From Flavobacterium sp. KACC 22763 (GTDB lineage: Bacteria > Bacteroidota > Bacteroidia > Flavobacteriales > Flavobacteriaceae), in the NCBI RefSeq assembly GCF_028736155.1, contig NZ_CP117879.1, positions 62,001-126,000 of the forward strand: 64,000 nt of DNA, written 5' to 3'. Position 1 is the first letter of the stretch, and each line of letters starts with the position of its first letter. The notes under the pieces are model-generated. The model was not told the DNA's origin. It searched no databases and saw only the letters and a list, made by a program, of their open reading frames with translations. Positions 35,014 to 44,060 of this stretch are shown here, piece by piece. Both the position numbers and the translations under genes were made by a program.

Positions 35014-35429
35014 TCTTGATATTTTTTTTACAAAAATAAAGATTTCGTTAAATATAATGTATTGAAATAGTGCTTTTGCTTACATTTTTGCTGTAATATT
35101 AGAAAAAGGGTTCTTAATTATTAATATTGTTATATTAGGTATCTCGAATTGCTAAAAATATAATTACTCTTAAAATATATTAGGAAAAATCGTCGGCAGG
35201 CCAATAAAACCAATGAATTTTTTGTTAAATATCAAACTTTTTATGTGAATTGTGTTAACATTAACAAATTGTTCCGTTAACGATTTGTTTGCTTTGAAAA
35301 ATTATCAACGCCTACTACCTATATATAACATTTATTTAATTGAAAAAGATTTTACTATTAAGTTGTATTTTGTTACTTTTGTCGCACTTTTATTCTGAAA
35401 TAAATTCAGAACCAGACAAATTCTATATT
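35014..35429. other. Divergent gltB/sucC regulatory spacer
   Basis: This 416-base AT-rich region holds no gene that I can support. For gltB there is a -7-type TATTTTTG on the minus strand at 35031-35038. For sucC there is TACTTTTG on the plus strand at 35374-35381, giving a leader of about 45 bases. Neither has a TTG -33 at the standard distance. GTTAAC/TTAAC motifs at 35249-35282 could be protein sites, but I cannot assign one. Confidence 0.5.
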
Positions 35430-36623
35430 ATGAACATACACGAATATCAAGGAAAAGAAATTTTAGCGAGTTACGGAGTACGCGTACAACGCGGAATTGT
35501 GGCTAACAATGCGGTTGAAGCTGTAGCTGCTGCAAAACAATTAACTGCCGAAACTGGTACAGGATGGCATGTAATAAAAGCACAAATTCACGCAGGTGGT
35601 CGTGGAAAAGGTGGTGGAGTTAAGCTGGCAAAAAACTTACAACAAGTTGAAGAGTTAGCAGAACAAATCATCGGAATGCAGTTGATTACACCTCAGACTC
35701 CGCCTGAAGGTAAAAAAGTAAATAAGGTATTAGTTGCAGAAGATGTTTACTATCCAGGTGAAAGCGAAACTTCTGAATTTTATGTTTCTGTTTTATTGAA
35801 TAGAGGTACAGGACGCAACATGATCATGTATTCTACTGAAGGTGGAATGGATATCGAAGAAGTTGCTGAGCACACTCCACACTTAATCTTTACTGAAGAA
35901 ATTGATCCTTCTGTAGGATTACAAGGTTTCCAAGCTAGAAGAATTGCTTTCAATTTAGGTCTTTCTGGAAACGCTTTCAAAGAAATGGTGAAATTCATCG
36001 ATGCACTTTACAATGCTTACATTGGTTCTGATGCTTCTATGTTTGAAATCAACCCAGTTCTTAAAACTTCTGATAACAAAATCTTAGCGGTTGACGCTAA
36101 AGTTAACATCGATGATAACGCTTTATACAGACAAGCTAAATATGCTGAAATGAGAGATATCCGTGAGGAGAATCCAATCGAAGTTGAAGCTAAAGAAGTT
36201 GGTCTTAACTATGTTGACCTTGACGGTACTGTAGGATGTATGGTAAACGGAGCAGGTCTTGCAATGGCAACTATGGATTTAATTAAATACGCTGGTTTTG
36301 AGCCTGCTAACTTCCTTGACGTAGGAGGAACTGCTGATGCAAAACGTGTTGAGACAGCTTTCAGAATTATCTTGAAAGATCCAAACGTAAAAGCTATTTT
36401 GATTAACATCTTCGGAGGTATCGTTCGTTGTGACCGTGTTGCTCAAGGTGTTGTTGACGCTTACAAAAACATGGGTGACGCTATCAATGTGCCAATTATC
36501 GTTCGTTTGCAAGGAACAAATGCTGAAATTGCAAAAGAATTAATTGACAACTCTGGTATGCCAATCTTATCTGCAGTTCAGTTCCAAGAAGCTGCTGACC
36601 AAGTTAAAGCTGCTCTTTCTTAA
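35430..36623 (+). CDS. sucC: Succinyl-CoA synthetase (ADP-forming) beta subunit
   Basis: A 397-residue ATP-grasp subunit of the TCA-cycle enzyme that converts succinyl-CoA to succinate with ATP formation. It begins [17 protein letters not shown], the classic SucC start. It has the ATP-grasp [20 protein letters not shown] segment, EINPVLKT, and the C-terminal [11 protein letters not shown] and [11 protein letters not shown] regions. I chose ATG 35430, since the TTG at 35340 precedes the -7 box. No sucD is next to it, as is usual in this group. The gene is followed by a strong terminator. Confidence 0.96.
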   Translation: MNIHEYQGKEILASYGVRVQRGIVANNAVEAVAAAKQLTAETGTGWHVIKAQIHAGGRGKGGGVKLAKNLQQVEELAEQIIGMQLITPQTPPEGKKVNKVLVAEDVYYPGESETSEFYVSVLLNRGTGRNMIMYSTEGGMDIEEVAEHTPHLIFTEEIDPSVGLQGFQARRIAFNLGLSGNAFKEMVKFIDALYNAYIGSDASMFEINPVLKTSDNKILAVDAKVNIDDNALYRQAKYAEMRDIREENPIEVEAKEVGLNYVDLDGTVGCMVNGAGLAMATMDLIKYAGFEPANFLDVGGTADAKRVETAFRIILKDPNVKAILINIFGGIVRCDRVAQGVVDAYKNMGDAINVPIIVRLQGTNAEIAKELIDNSGMPILSAVQFQEAADQVKAALS

Positions 36624-36649
36624 TTAAAATAAGAAATCAATTTATATAG

Positions 36650-36681
36650 AAAATCCCTCCGTGCTTCGGAGGGATTTTTTT
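36650..36681 (+). terminator. sucC terminator
   Basis: AAATCCCTCCG at 36651-36661 pairs with CGGAGGGATTT at 36667-36677 around a five-base loop, followed by a T run. Confidence 0.9.
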
Positions 36682-36754
36682 GTTTTTGTAAAGTTTGCGT
36701 GTTCTAAAGGCGCACTGCAGTGATTCTTCACAATAAAATAATATGCTTTAAAAA

Positions 36755-36969
36755 TTTTCTCTCGCAGATTGAGCAGATTTTTAATGATAAAGAAAAAGAT
36801 AAATCTGATGAATCTGCAAAATCTGCGGGAGACAAAAATTTTAGCAGCTTGCAAAATATATAGCCACAGATTATTAGGATTAAAATGATTTTTTAAAATC
36901 TGTGTTAATCTGTGTAATCTGTGGCTAAAAAGACTTTGCGAACTTTGCCTATCCCGATAGCTATCGGGA
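36755..36969. repeat. Cluster of inverted repeats downstream of sucC
   Basis: Three elements follow one another. CTCTCGCAGATT (from 36760) pairs imperfectly with AATCTGCGGGAG (ending near 36833). GCCACAGATT (36863) pairs with AATCTGTGGC (36916-36925), the same family as at 2452 and 28545. TATCCCGATAGCTATCGGGA at 36950-36969 is identical to the copy at 17531-17550. No gene is seen between sucC and the DUF5694 gene. Confidence 0.8.
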
Positions 36970-36993
36970 TTGTGTGCTTTGCGGTTTAAAAAA

Positions 36994-37794
36994 TTATTTC
37001 AAAACAGTCGCCAATTCTACAATTTCAAATTCTGGGTCATGTGCTAGAAATTCTCTTAGCATTGCAGCGTGTCCAGCTCCAAGCAAAACCATTATTTTTT
37101 TATCGGTGCTTTCGGTTAATTTTTGAACCAAAGAATACATGTACAAGTTTCTTTTATACCAATTTGAAACTAGAGAAGCTCCTGTAAAATCGTCTGGATT
37201 TCCAGCCCTGTTTGCTACTTCTAGATACCATTGAATGTTATCTTCATTAGCGGCCTTTTTATTATAGTAAAGCATAAGATCGGTAAGAGAGCTTTTTGCC
37301 ATTCTTTCATTGTTTTCCTTCTGAAACCTTTCTGTAGACTCAGTAGTTTTTTTTATTAAATCCTTCTGATTCGCTTTTTCCATTGACATCATTAAACTAT
37401 CATAAGGAAAACGAGTGCGATAGTCAATTCCATACATCTTTTTGTGATTCAGTTTTTTAGCAGTGCGTAATGCTAATTGAGCAATTTCATTTGAATCTTT
37501 TTTGAGTATGCTATCAGTGTTTTTGTTGTAATACTTATCTAATTCAGCTTGTTTGGCAAATTTCCATTCTACAAAAATTTTATCAGGACCAAATTTCTTG
37601 ATTTTATCACTCATTATTTCGAGCTCTTTTTGGCTTTTCTCAGACATTACATTAAAAGTATTTATCTTGGCAATATCATGACCTGGGTTTGCATAATGAA
37701 AAGTTCCGATTAATAAAATTTGTTTTTTCTTAGCTTGCTGAGCAGAAGTGATGTTAAGTGTAATAAGAGCTAGTAATAAAATAATTTTTTGCAT
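36994..37794 (-). CDS. Exported DUF5694 protein
   Basis: A 266-residue protein with a signal peptide ending near TSAQQ. The motifs LLIGTFHYANPGHD (residues 27-40), IFVEWKFAKQ, YGIDYRTRFPYD and VLLGAGHAAMLREFL match DUF5694. Their order (GTFH, E, GxGHxxxL) resembles the TIKI/TraB/EreA-ChaN superfamily of metal-dependent hydrolases, so a hydrolytic role is possible but not shown. It is a single gene, divergent from the LytS-type kinase. Confidence 0.82.
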   Translation of the reverse strand: MQKIILLLALITLNITSAQQAKKKQILLIGTFHYANPGHDIAKINTFNVMSEKSQKELEIMSDKIKKFGPDKIFVEWKFAKQAELDKYYNKNTDSILKKDSNEIAQLALRTAKKLNHKKMYGIDYRTRFPYDSLMMSMEKANQKDLIKKTTESTERFQKENNERMAKSSLTDLMLYYNKKAANEDNIQWYLEVANRAGNPDDFTGASLVSNWYKRNLYMYSLVQKLTESTDKKIMVLLGAGHAAMLREFLAHDPEFEIVELATVLK

Positions 37795-38017
37795 GATGAT
37801 TTTGTTTTTAAATTCATTGCAAATGTATAGGCAGATTTAAAGCTTTATTTTCATTTTTGATGAATGCGGAATTTCAATTGACCAACTATCCAAATTTTGA
37901 TTTCAAAATGTTCATGTAAAGTTTTTGACTGTTCATCATACAAAAAATGAGGTTTCATATAAAATACCGTTTTCGTTTAAAGTCATAATTGTATTTTTGA
38001 TGTTATAACCAATTTCT

Positions 38018-39058
38018 ATGAAACTCAAAATTCCTTTTTACTACTATATTGTTCTTTTTCTCGGATTGTTTTTGACCTATTTTCTTTGGGATTACGGAAT
38101 AAACAATAAAGTGGCAATCGAGAAGCATACCAAACTTTATTTTTGGCTTACATCAACTTATATTCTTTCCATCTTTATTGTTTACGTATTAAATTTCTAT
38201 ACTTTTTGTGATTGGTTTCTAAATAAAAAGAAAATACTTTTTTACTTTTTAAGCATACCAATCTCATTAGTGATTTTTGCGGGTGTTCGTTATGTAACTC
38301 AGGAAGTTATTGTTTTTCATATTACAGGAGTACACAATTATGATGTTCGCGAATTAGAATGGGGATTTTACATTCTTGATAATTTATTTTTTGGCCTTCC
38401 GGCTGTTATTTTTAGCGCTTTAAGTTATTTGTTCTGGCAGTTTCAAAGTGCGCTGAAGTACAATCAGGAATTGCTTTTAGAGAATAAAAAAGCTGAGTTT
38501 CAAATGCTAAAAGCGCAGGTTAGCCCTCATTTTTTGTTTAATACGCTGAATTCTTTTTATAGCCAGTTAGTTATAAAAGAAGATGAAATGGCTGATGATA
38601 TTTTGGTTCTTTCAGATTTGCTTCGATATGTTATTACCGAAACAGATAAAGATGAAGCCATACTTTCAAAAGAAATTCAGTTTATTCAAAACTATATTCA
38701 TTTGCAAAAAAAACGTTTTGAAGATCAGTTATATCTGGATTTTTCTGTTGAAGGAGAATATTCAAATGAAAAAATCCTTTCGTCAGCTTTAATTCATTTT
38801 GTGGAGAATGTTTTTAAACACGGGAAACTGAATAATGAAAATGAAAAAGCTTTTATTGTAATCAAAATAGAAGATGGATTTCTTGAGATTTCGACTTTCA
38901 ATTATAATGTGGATGGAGAGAATTATTCGTCAACCGGAATTGGTTATGAAAACCTGACGAAAAGACTCGAATACATGTATAAAGATCAATTTATACTTGA
39001 AAAAACAGAAGAAAATAATACCTTTAAAACCTACTTGAAAATACCACTAAAAAATTAA
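38018..39058 (+). CDS. LytS-type sensor histidine kinase
   Basis: A 346-residue membrane kinase. Four N-terminal helices (about residues 8-24, 43-61, 72-92 and 118-140) are followed by a short coiled linker. The His_kinase motif AQVSPHFLFNTLNSFYSQL has the phospho-acceptor His171, then the N box IHFVENVFKHG and the G box GIGYENLTKRLEYM. There is no separate sensor domain, so the membrane part is probably the sensor. Its partner response regulator gene starts three bases after the stop. Confidence 0.93.
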   Translation: MKLKIPFYYYIVLFLGLFLTYFLWDYGINNKVAIEKHTKLYFWLTSTYILSIFIVYVLNFYTFCDWFLNKKKILFYFLSIPISLVIFAGVRYVTQEVIVFHITGVHNYDVRELEWGFYILDNLFFGLPAVIFSALSYLFWQFQSALKYNQELLLENKKAEFQMLKAQVSPHFLFNTLNSFYSQLVIKEDEMADDILVLSDLLRYVITETDKDEAILSKEIQFIQNYIHLQKKRFEDQLYLDFSVEGEYSNEKILSSALIHFVENVFKHGKLNNENEKAFIVIKIEDGFLEISTFNYNVDGENYSSTGIGYENLTKRLEYMYKDQFILEKTEENNTFKTYLKIPLKN

Positions 39059-39061
39059 TCT

Positions 39062-39769
39062 ATGGCTTTTAAATGCATTATTGTAGACGATGAACCGCCT
39101 GCAACACGAATACTCGAGAATTATATCGGAAAAGTAAATTTTCTAGAAAAAACTGGAGTTTTTAATGATTCTTTAAAAGCATTAGAATTTTTAAATACGC
39201 AGTCTGTAGATGTAATTTTTCTAGATATTCAAATGCCTCAGTTGACGGGATTGCAGCTTTCTAGAATCATTTCGAAAAATATAAAAGTTATTTTTACAAC
39301 AGCATATCCTGATTTTGCTTTAGAAGGTTTTGAACTTAATGCAGTTGATTATTTATTGAAACCCATTTCGTTTGAACGTTTTTATCAGGCGGTTTCAAAA
39401 CTGAATTCAGAGCCTAAAATGGAAATCTCAAATCAGAACAATCTGCCTGATTTTCTTTTCGTTAAAACAGATGGGAAAAATAAATTTCAGAAAGTATTTT
39501 TGAGGGATATTTTATATATAGAAAGTCTTCAGAATTATGTTTGCATACATACTTCAAAACAGCAGATTATCACGCATTCATCTTTGAAAAATGTAATTGA
39601 ATCTCTTCCAGAAAATGAATTTATTCAGATTCATAAATCGCATGTTGTTTCTTTAAAACATGTTGAATCTACCGATAATTTTTCTGTTTTTATTAATGGA
39701 AAAGAACTTCCGATTGGGGCGACTTTTAAAGATGCTTTTTTTGATAAAATAGAAGAGAATAAGATATAG
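39062..39769 (+). CDS. LytTR-family response regulator
   Basis: A 235-residue regulator. The receiver domain has Asp pair DDE (residues 9-11), the phospho-acceptor D55 in FLDIQMP, and Lys in LLKPIS. The C-terminal LytTR domain begins LFVKTDGKNKFQKVFLRDIL and includes IHTSKQQIITHSSLKNVIE and FIQIHKSHVVSLKHV, typical of DNA-binding LytTR proteins. Targets are unknown; such pairs often regulate only a few genes. The downstream spacer is filled with repeats. Confidence 0.93.
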   Translation: MAFKCIIVDDEPPATRILENYIGKVNFLEKTGVFNDSLKALEFLNTQSVDVIFLDIQMPQLTGLQLSRIISKNIKVIFTTAYPDFALEGFELNAVDYLLKPISFERFYQAVSKLNSEPKMEISNQNNLPDFLFVKTDGKNKFQKVFLRDILYIESLQNYVCIHTSKQQIITHSSLKNVIESLPENEFIQIHKSHVVSLKHVESTDNFSVFINGKELPIGATFKDAFFDKIEENKI

Positions 39770-39773
39770 ATTT

Positions 39774-40071
39774 TTTAACCGCAAGGCACGCTAAGATTTT
39801 ACTTTTAGAAAACGCTTATAAACGCAAAGTTCGCAAAGCTAAATCAACAGAATTCTACGGATTTTATTTCAATATAGCCCGCGGTTTCAACCGCGGGAAC
39901 ACAATGTATGTCACACAATGAATCTCTGAACGCTCCCGTGGTTGAAACCACGGGCTATGTTTTAAAGAAGAATTTGAAAATTACAATCTTTTTTTAAACA
40001 CAAAGTTCGCAAAGCTTCATGAATAAAACTTTGCGAACTTTGCGAAAATCTCTGCGTTCTTTGCGGTTAAA
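39774..40071. repeat. Nested inverted repeat after the LytTR gene
   Basis: Outer arms: TTTAACCGCAAGGCACGCTA (39774 on) and TTCTTTGCGGTTAAA (ending 40071). Inside is a second copy of the GTGGTT hairpin pair: CCCGCGGTTTCAACCGCGGG (39878-39897) and CCCGTGGTTGAAACCACGGG (39935-39954), with GGCTAT on the right end as in the 28637 copy. Further in, TTCGCAAAG (40007 on) pairs with CTTTGCGAA. The 309-base spacer holds no gene. Confidence 0.85.
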
Positions 40072-40078
40072 TCTTCAA

Positions 40079-40546
40079 TTACGATTTTTTCTTATTCCCG
40101 TTTTTAAAAACTACTTTTTCTACAACAACTGGTTTTCCATTTCCTTTTGGGAATGATTTCTTTTTAGGTTTTCCAGCTGATGATCCTGAGCTAGATGGTT
40201 TTTTATCACCTCTGTATTTTTCAGAATCTTTTGGAGCGGCTTTAAATTCTGGTCTTTCCTTAGAAGTTTCTCTTTTTGGAATTTCAGCTTTATGCTTTGC
40301 CAAAACCTCATTTGGGTTTTTAGGATTTTCTTTAGTTCCTCTTAAATGAATTACTAATCCGTTTAGAAAGTTACGCAAAACCTGATCGCCACATTCCATG
40401 TAATTTGGATGGTCTTCAGCTCTAAAAAAAGCGCCCAATTCTGATTTTGAAATTCTAAAATCTACCAATTCTAAAATTTCAACTATTTGGTCATCACGGA
40501 GCATTAAAGCCACGCGAAGTTTTTTAAGTATATCGTTATTTGTCAT
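40079..40546 (-). CDS. DUF1456 (YehS-like) protein with a basic tail
   Basis: A 155-residue protein. Residues 1-70 form the DUF1456 repeat pair: NDILKKLRVALMLRDDQIVE, then ISKSELGAFFRAEDHPNYM and CGDQVLRNFLNGLVIHLRG. The second half is a low-complexity Lys/Ser/Pro tail (GKPKKKSFPKGNGK), a nucleic-acid-binding look that the E. coli protein does not have. The function of the domain is unknown. I use ATG 40546, where the domain begins; the Met at 40591 adds an unrelated stretch. Confidence 0.85.
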   Translation of the reverse strand: MTNNDILKKLRVALMLRDDQIVEILELVDFRISKSELGAFFRAEDHPNYMECGDQVLRNFLNGLVIHLRGTKENPKNPNEVLAKHKAEIPKRETSKERPEFKAAPKDSEKYRGDKKPSSSGSSAGKPKKKSFPKGNGKPVVVEKVVFKNGNKKKS

Positions 40547-40641
40547 AATTTTTGTTTCAGGTTTTTTCTGTTTCAAGTTCCATGATTCCAATCTGAAACT
40601 AAAACTCCTAATTTATTTTACAAAGGTAGTTTTTAAAATGA

Positions 40642-41676
40642 TTAAAATCTAGAATTGAAATCATTTAAAGTTGCAACCAATTTATCCAAATCTTCTTTTA
40701 AATGATTTGCTGTAACTACAATTCGATTTAATGGTTCTGCTTCTTTAGTATATCTGAAACTAGCAATAATGATTTTTTCTTGTTTTAGTTTCTCTACTAA
40801 TTCGTTTGATAATAAATAAATCAAAGGGTAGTTTTTGTCAAATTTGACATTGCCATTTTTAATTAAAATTGAATCAATATAATTTAAATTATCTAGCAGT
40901 TTTTGATGTTGCTTTTTATAAATTTCTTTAGCATCAGAAAGCGTTTGCACAAAAGCGGGGTTCATTCCTGCCGCGCTTGTAAAGGTTTCAAGTTCTTTTA
41001 TTTCTTTGATAAAATCAAAATCACTCGCAATTACTCCGCCTGTTAATCCGAAAGCTTTTCCTAGGGACGAAACCAAAATTTTTCTTTTAATTGGAAATTC
41101 AATTGACGCATAAATTCCGGAACCATTTTCGCTGATAATTCCTAGCGAATGCGATTCATCAATTAGTAAAGTAATTTCTTTGTTTTTTGAAATTTTCTCT
41201 AAAAATGATAAGTCGGCAGGTTTTGTTTCAAATGACGGAACGCCATCAGTCAAAATTGTAATTTTTTCTGGTTTTGAATCCAATAAACGTTCATTCAATT
41301 TTTTATTTATAAAAACAGGCAGACTATTTTTAATCTGAATGGCTGAATGTATTTCATTTAAATGATAAAAAAAGTCCGTTTGCTCTTTTAATTTTTCCAA
41401 AACCAGTTTTCCGGCCAGCATTCCCGAAGAAACCGTAACAGTGCTTTCTGAACCAATATGAGACGCTAAAAATCTTTCGCCTGCATCATAAGCTGTTAGT
41501 TGAATATTCGCAGTTCTTGAGCTTCCGTAAGTCGTTCCCCATTTTAAAATATTCTGAACCACTAATTCCTGAAATGCTACATTTGTTGGAAGTCCCAAAT
41601 ACGCAGTTCCACCAAAATACAAATATTGTTCTTGGTCAATTTCGATAACTCGATCTGGAAACTTTTCGACTTTCAT
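40642..41676 (-). CDS. PLP-dependent alpha-oxoamine synthase-like / class II aminotransferase fold enzyme
   Basis: A 344-residue fold-type I PLP enzyme that resembles 8-amino-7-oxononanoate synthase and KBL. It contains FGGTAYLGLPT, TTYGSSRTANIQLTAYDAGE, VSSGMLAGKLVLEKL, the LLIDESHSLGIISENGSG Asp/His pair and the PLP Lys in VSSLGKAFGLTGGVIAS. It is about 40 residues shorter than typical BioF. No biotin genes are nearby. It starts one base after the stop codon of the dipeptide epimerase gene, so the two enzymes probably work in one pathway. The reaction is not known. Confidence 0.8.
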   Translation of the reverse strand: MKVEKFPDRVIEIDQEQYLYFGGTAYLGLPTNVAFQELVVQNILKWGTTYGSSRTANIQLTAYDAGERFLASHIGSESTVTVSSGMLAGKLVLEKLKEQTDFFYHLNEIHSAIQIKNSLPVFINKKLNERLLDSKPEKITILTDGVPSFETKPADLSFLEKISKNKEITLLIDESHSLGIISENGSGIYASIEFPIKRKILVSSLGKAFGLTGGVIASDFDFIKEIKELETFTSAAGMNPAFVQTLSDAKEIYKKQHQKLLDNLNYIDSILIKNGNVKFDKNYPLIYLLSNELVEKLKQEKIIIASFRYTKEAEPLNRIVVTANHLKEDLDKLVATLNDFNSRF

Positions 41677-41677
41677 T

Positions 41678-42688
41678 TTATAGCAATGTAACTCCAGTTC
41701 CGTTCAAATTGGGATAACTTACAACACCATCTTTTATGGTTACTCCAGTTGCAATATCTTCTGCCAAAAGAAGTGCGCCGTCCATATCTACATAATCTAG
41801 TTGAGGCAATAAATGGGCAATTGCAGAAATTCCAACAGTAGATTCAGTCATACAGCCCACCATTGTTCTTAATCCTAGTTTTTTAGCTTCTTCGATCATG
41901 CGTTTTCCAGGAGTTAAACCACCGCATTTTACCAGTTTTACATTAACACCATGAAAATGATTGTGGCATTTTGCTACATCTTCTTCAATTATACAGCTTT
42001 CGTCGGCAATTACAGGAAGAACAGAATGTTTAAAAACTTCTTTGTGACCTTCCCAATTATCAGCTTTCATTGGCTGTTCTAAGAATTCTACACCTAGTTT
42101 TTTTAATTCAACAGCATTGTTGATGGTTTCTTCAACCGTCCATCCGCAGTTGGCATCAATTCTGAAAACAGCATTGGTGTGTTTGCGAAGCTCTTTCACA
42201 ATTTCGATATCTTCTTTGGTTCCTAATTTAATTTTATAAATAGGCCATGGAAGTTCCTGCATTTTAGAAACCATTTTCTCGATAGAAGCAATTCCGATGG
42301 TATAATCGGTCATTGGATTTCTTTCTGTCGTGTAATTCCATAATTCGTAAAGCTTTTTGCCTTTTTTACGAGCATACAAATCATTATAAGCTAGATCTAA
42401 GGCACACAAAGCAAACATATCATCTTTTAAATATGGATGAATTTTTGCCCAAAACACTTCTGGAGTTTCATTTTCAGTATTCTCAATAATGTTTCTGATT
42501 TTTTCCAAATCCTGCATCATCATTGGCACAGTTGTGTTGTAATACGGATTTGAAGTGGCTTCTCCAAAACCAGAAAAACCATCGCTTTGCAACTCAACAA
42601 TTAACGAAGGCTGAAAATCTATAGATTCTCTCGAAATGGTAAAAGTGTGTTTTAGTTTGAGATTGTATTCTCTTAAGATAAGTTTCAT
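41678..42688 (-). CDS. L-Ala-D/L-Glu-type dipeptide epimerase (enolase superfamily)
   Basis: A 336-residue muconate-lactonising subgroup enolase. The catalytic Lys motif is YKIKLGTKED (about residue 151), the metal ligands are in FRIDANCGW, LEQPM and IADESC, and the second Lys is in VNVKLVKCGG. The set fits Ala-Glu epimerases, which convert the muropeptide L-Ala-D-Glu to L-Ala-L-Glu for recycling. The exact dipeptide specificity cannot be read from sequence. It forms a tight pair with the downstream PLP enzyme gene. Confidence 0.85.
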   Translation of the reverse strand: MKLILREYNLKLKHTFTISRESIDFQPSLIVELQSDGFSGFGEATSNPYYNTTVPMMMQDLEKIRNIIENTENETPEVFWAKIHPYLKDDMFALCALDLAYNDLYARKKGKKLYELWNYTTERNPMTDYTIGIASIEKMVSKMQELPWPIYKIKLGTKEDIEIVKELRKHTNAVFRIDANCGWTVEETINNAVELKKLGVEFLEQPMKADNWEGHKEVFKHSVLPVIADESCIIEEDVAKCHNHFHGVNVKLVKCGGLTPGKRMIEEAKKLGLRTMVGCMTESTVGISAIAHLLPQLDYVDMDGALLLAEDIATGVTIKDGVVSYPNLNGTGVTLL

Positions 42689-42727
42689 GGTGTAATAAGC
42701 TTGTTTTTTGTTTTTTTAAATAGAATT

Positions 42728-43957
42728 CTAACTCTTTTTAATAGACATTTTTATTCCGATGCCTGTTTGTAAATCTGGTGCATTATCTAAATTTAAATCT
42801 TCTCGAAGATACACAAAATAAGAAAATCGCTTCGTAGAATAAGTACAAATTGCGCTCCATCCTTCTACATCTTCATATAAATGAGAAATTGTTTTCTGCC
42901 AATGTGTATTGATTCTTTGGCCGGTTAGGACAATATAATCCATGTCACTTTTCTTATTATATGAATTTTGAAAATTGTAATTGACGCCATAAGACATGTG
43001 ATTGCTGTTTCTAAGTTTTACTTTGTAATTAATCAAACCTTCAAAACTGCATAAAAAATCCTGATTGCTGAGGTTTACCCCGTCTCCATATTCAAAAATA
43101 TGCTGACGTAAAACTCCGGCGCTTAAACCAAAACTTAGAATGTTTTTATCTTTGATGATCATTTTTTTTATGATCGAAGAGGAAATCCCAAAATCGGCAG
43201 CGGGATTATATTTTGAAGTATTAATGCCTAATTGTGCTCCAAAATTTAGATAAATATGATGTTTTTCATTCATTTCTAATTTAGGATAAAAGGTGTAATT
43301 TATATCAACTCCAGAAATTGTAAAATTATTGTTATCCATTTTTAGAATTTTTCCATTTTCATCTTTGTATGATATTCCTGCTTTGTTGATTCCGTAGTAA
43401 TATCTTGAAAATGGATCTTTTCCGCCAGCGATATTACGATGAAACCATTCGATCGATTCATCTGAAGTGAAAACCGAAAAAGGATATTTGCCTCGATCAA
43501 GCGAGTTGGCTCGGAGGCTGAAATTAAGCTCGTGATTAATGGTAAGCGGTAATGTAAAGTTAAATCGATAAGATCTAATAACACCATCAGCCTCAAATTC
43601 TTTAATTTTAGACGGCACCTTGTTTAAATCGAATGAATATTCGCGAGTATGCCACGGCTGATTTTTGGAATTTTCACGATCAACCGGATCTGTTAATTCA
43701 TATGATTTTACATAAGGCAATACTACATTTCCGCTCGAAACTTCAAATGAAAATGAGTATTTTTCGGTATTACGAACATTGAAATTATGATTTAATCTCG
43801 AAATGTAGATTCCAAAAGGATGCGTTGAAAGAGTATTAGGTTTTATAATATCAGATGAATTTTCTAATTCTTCATTCCAAAAATCATTTGTATTAGATTG
43901 TGCTGTTGAAAAGCAATTGACAAGTAAAAAGAGAAAAAAGAGTAAATGATATTTCAT
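42728..43957 (-). CDS. Exported protein, probable outer-membrane beta-barrel
   Basis: A 409-residue protein with a signal peptide ending near STAQS. Most of the rest is alternating-hydrophobic strands separated by short turns (for example KYSFSFEVSSGNVVLPYVK and HHIYLNFGAQLGI), ending in a strand that terminates with a charged residue pair. This looks like an outer-membrane barrel, but the family was not recognised with certainty; DUF3187-like proteins are one possibility. It lies upstream of the dipeptide epimerase gene on the same strand (39-base gap) and may be part of that unit. Confidence 0.7.
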   Translation of the reverse strand: MKYHLLFFLFLLVNCFSTAQSNTNDFWNEELENSSDIIKPNTLSTHPFGIYISRLNHNFNVRNTEKYSFSFEVSSGNVVLPYVKSYELTDPVDRENSKNQPWHTREYSFDLNKVPSKIKEFEADGVIRSYRFNFTLPLTINHELNFSLRANSLDRGKYPFSVFTSDESIEWFHRNIAGGKDPFSRYYYGINKAGISYKDENGKILKMDNNNFTISGVDINYTFYPKLEMNEKHHIYLNFGAQLGINTSKYNPAADFGISSSIIKKMIIKDKNILSFGLSAGVLRQHIFEYGDGVNLSNQDFLCSFEGLINYKVKLRNSNHMSYGVNYNFQNSYNKKSDMDYIVLTGQRINTHWQKTISHLYEDVEGWSAICTYSTKRFSYFVYLREDLNLDNAPDLQTGIGIKMSIKKS

Positions 43958-44060
43958 TTCAGATTTTAAAAATTTTGATAAATCTAATGAATTTTAAAAC
44001 GATTAGATTGGTTAATTTTTAAAAAAATGAATGATTTTTAACTTTTTTAAAATAAGTTTT

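Noticed and set aside
35340..35429. TTG-initiated 30-residue hydrophobic extension of SucC that resembles a signal peptide
   Set aside because: The -7 element at 35374-35381 lies inside it, and SucC is cytoplasmic with the conserved start [10 protein letters not shown].
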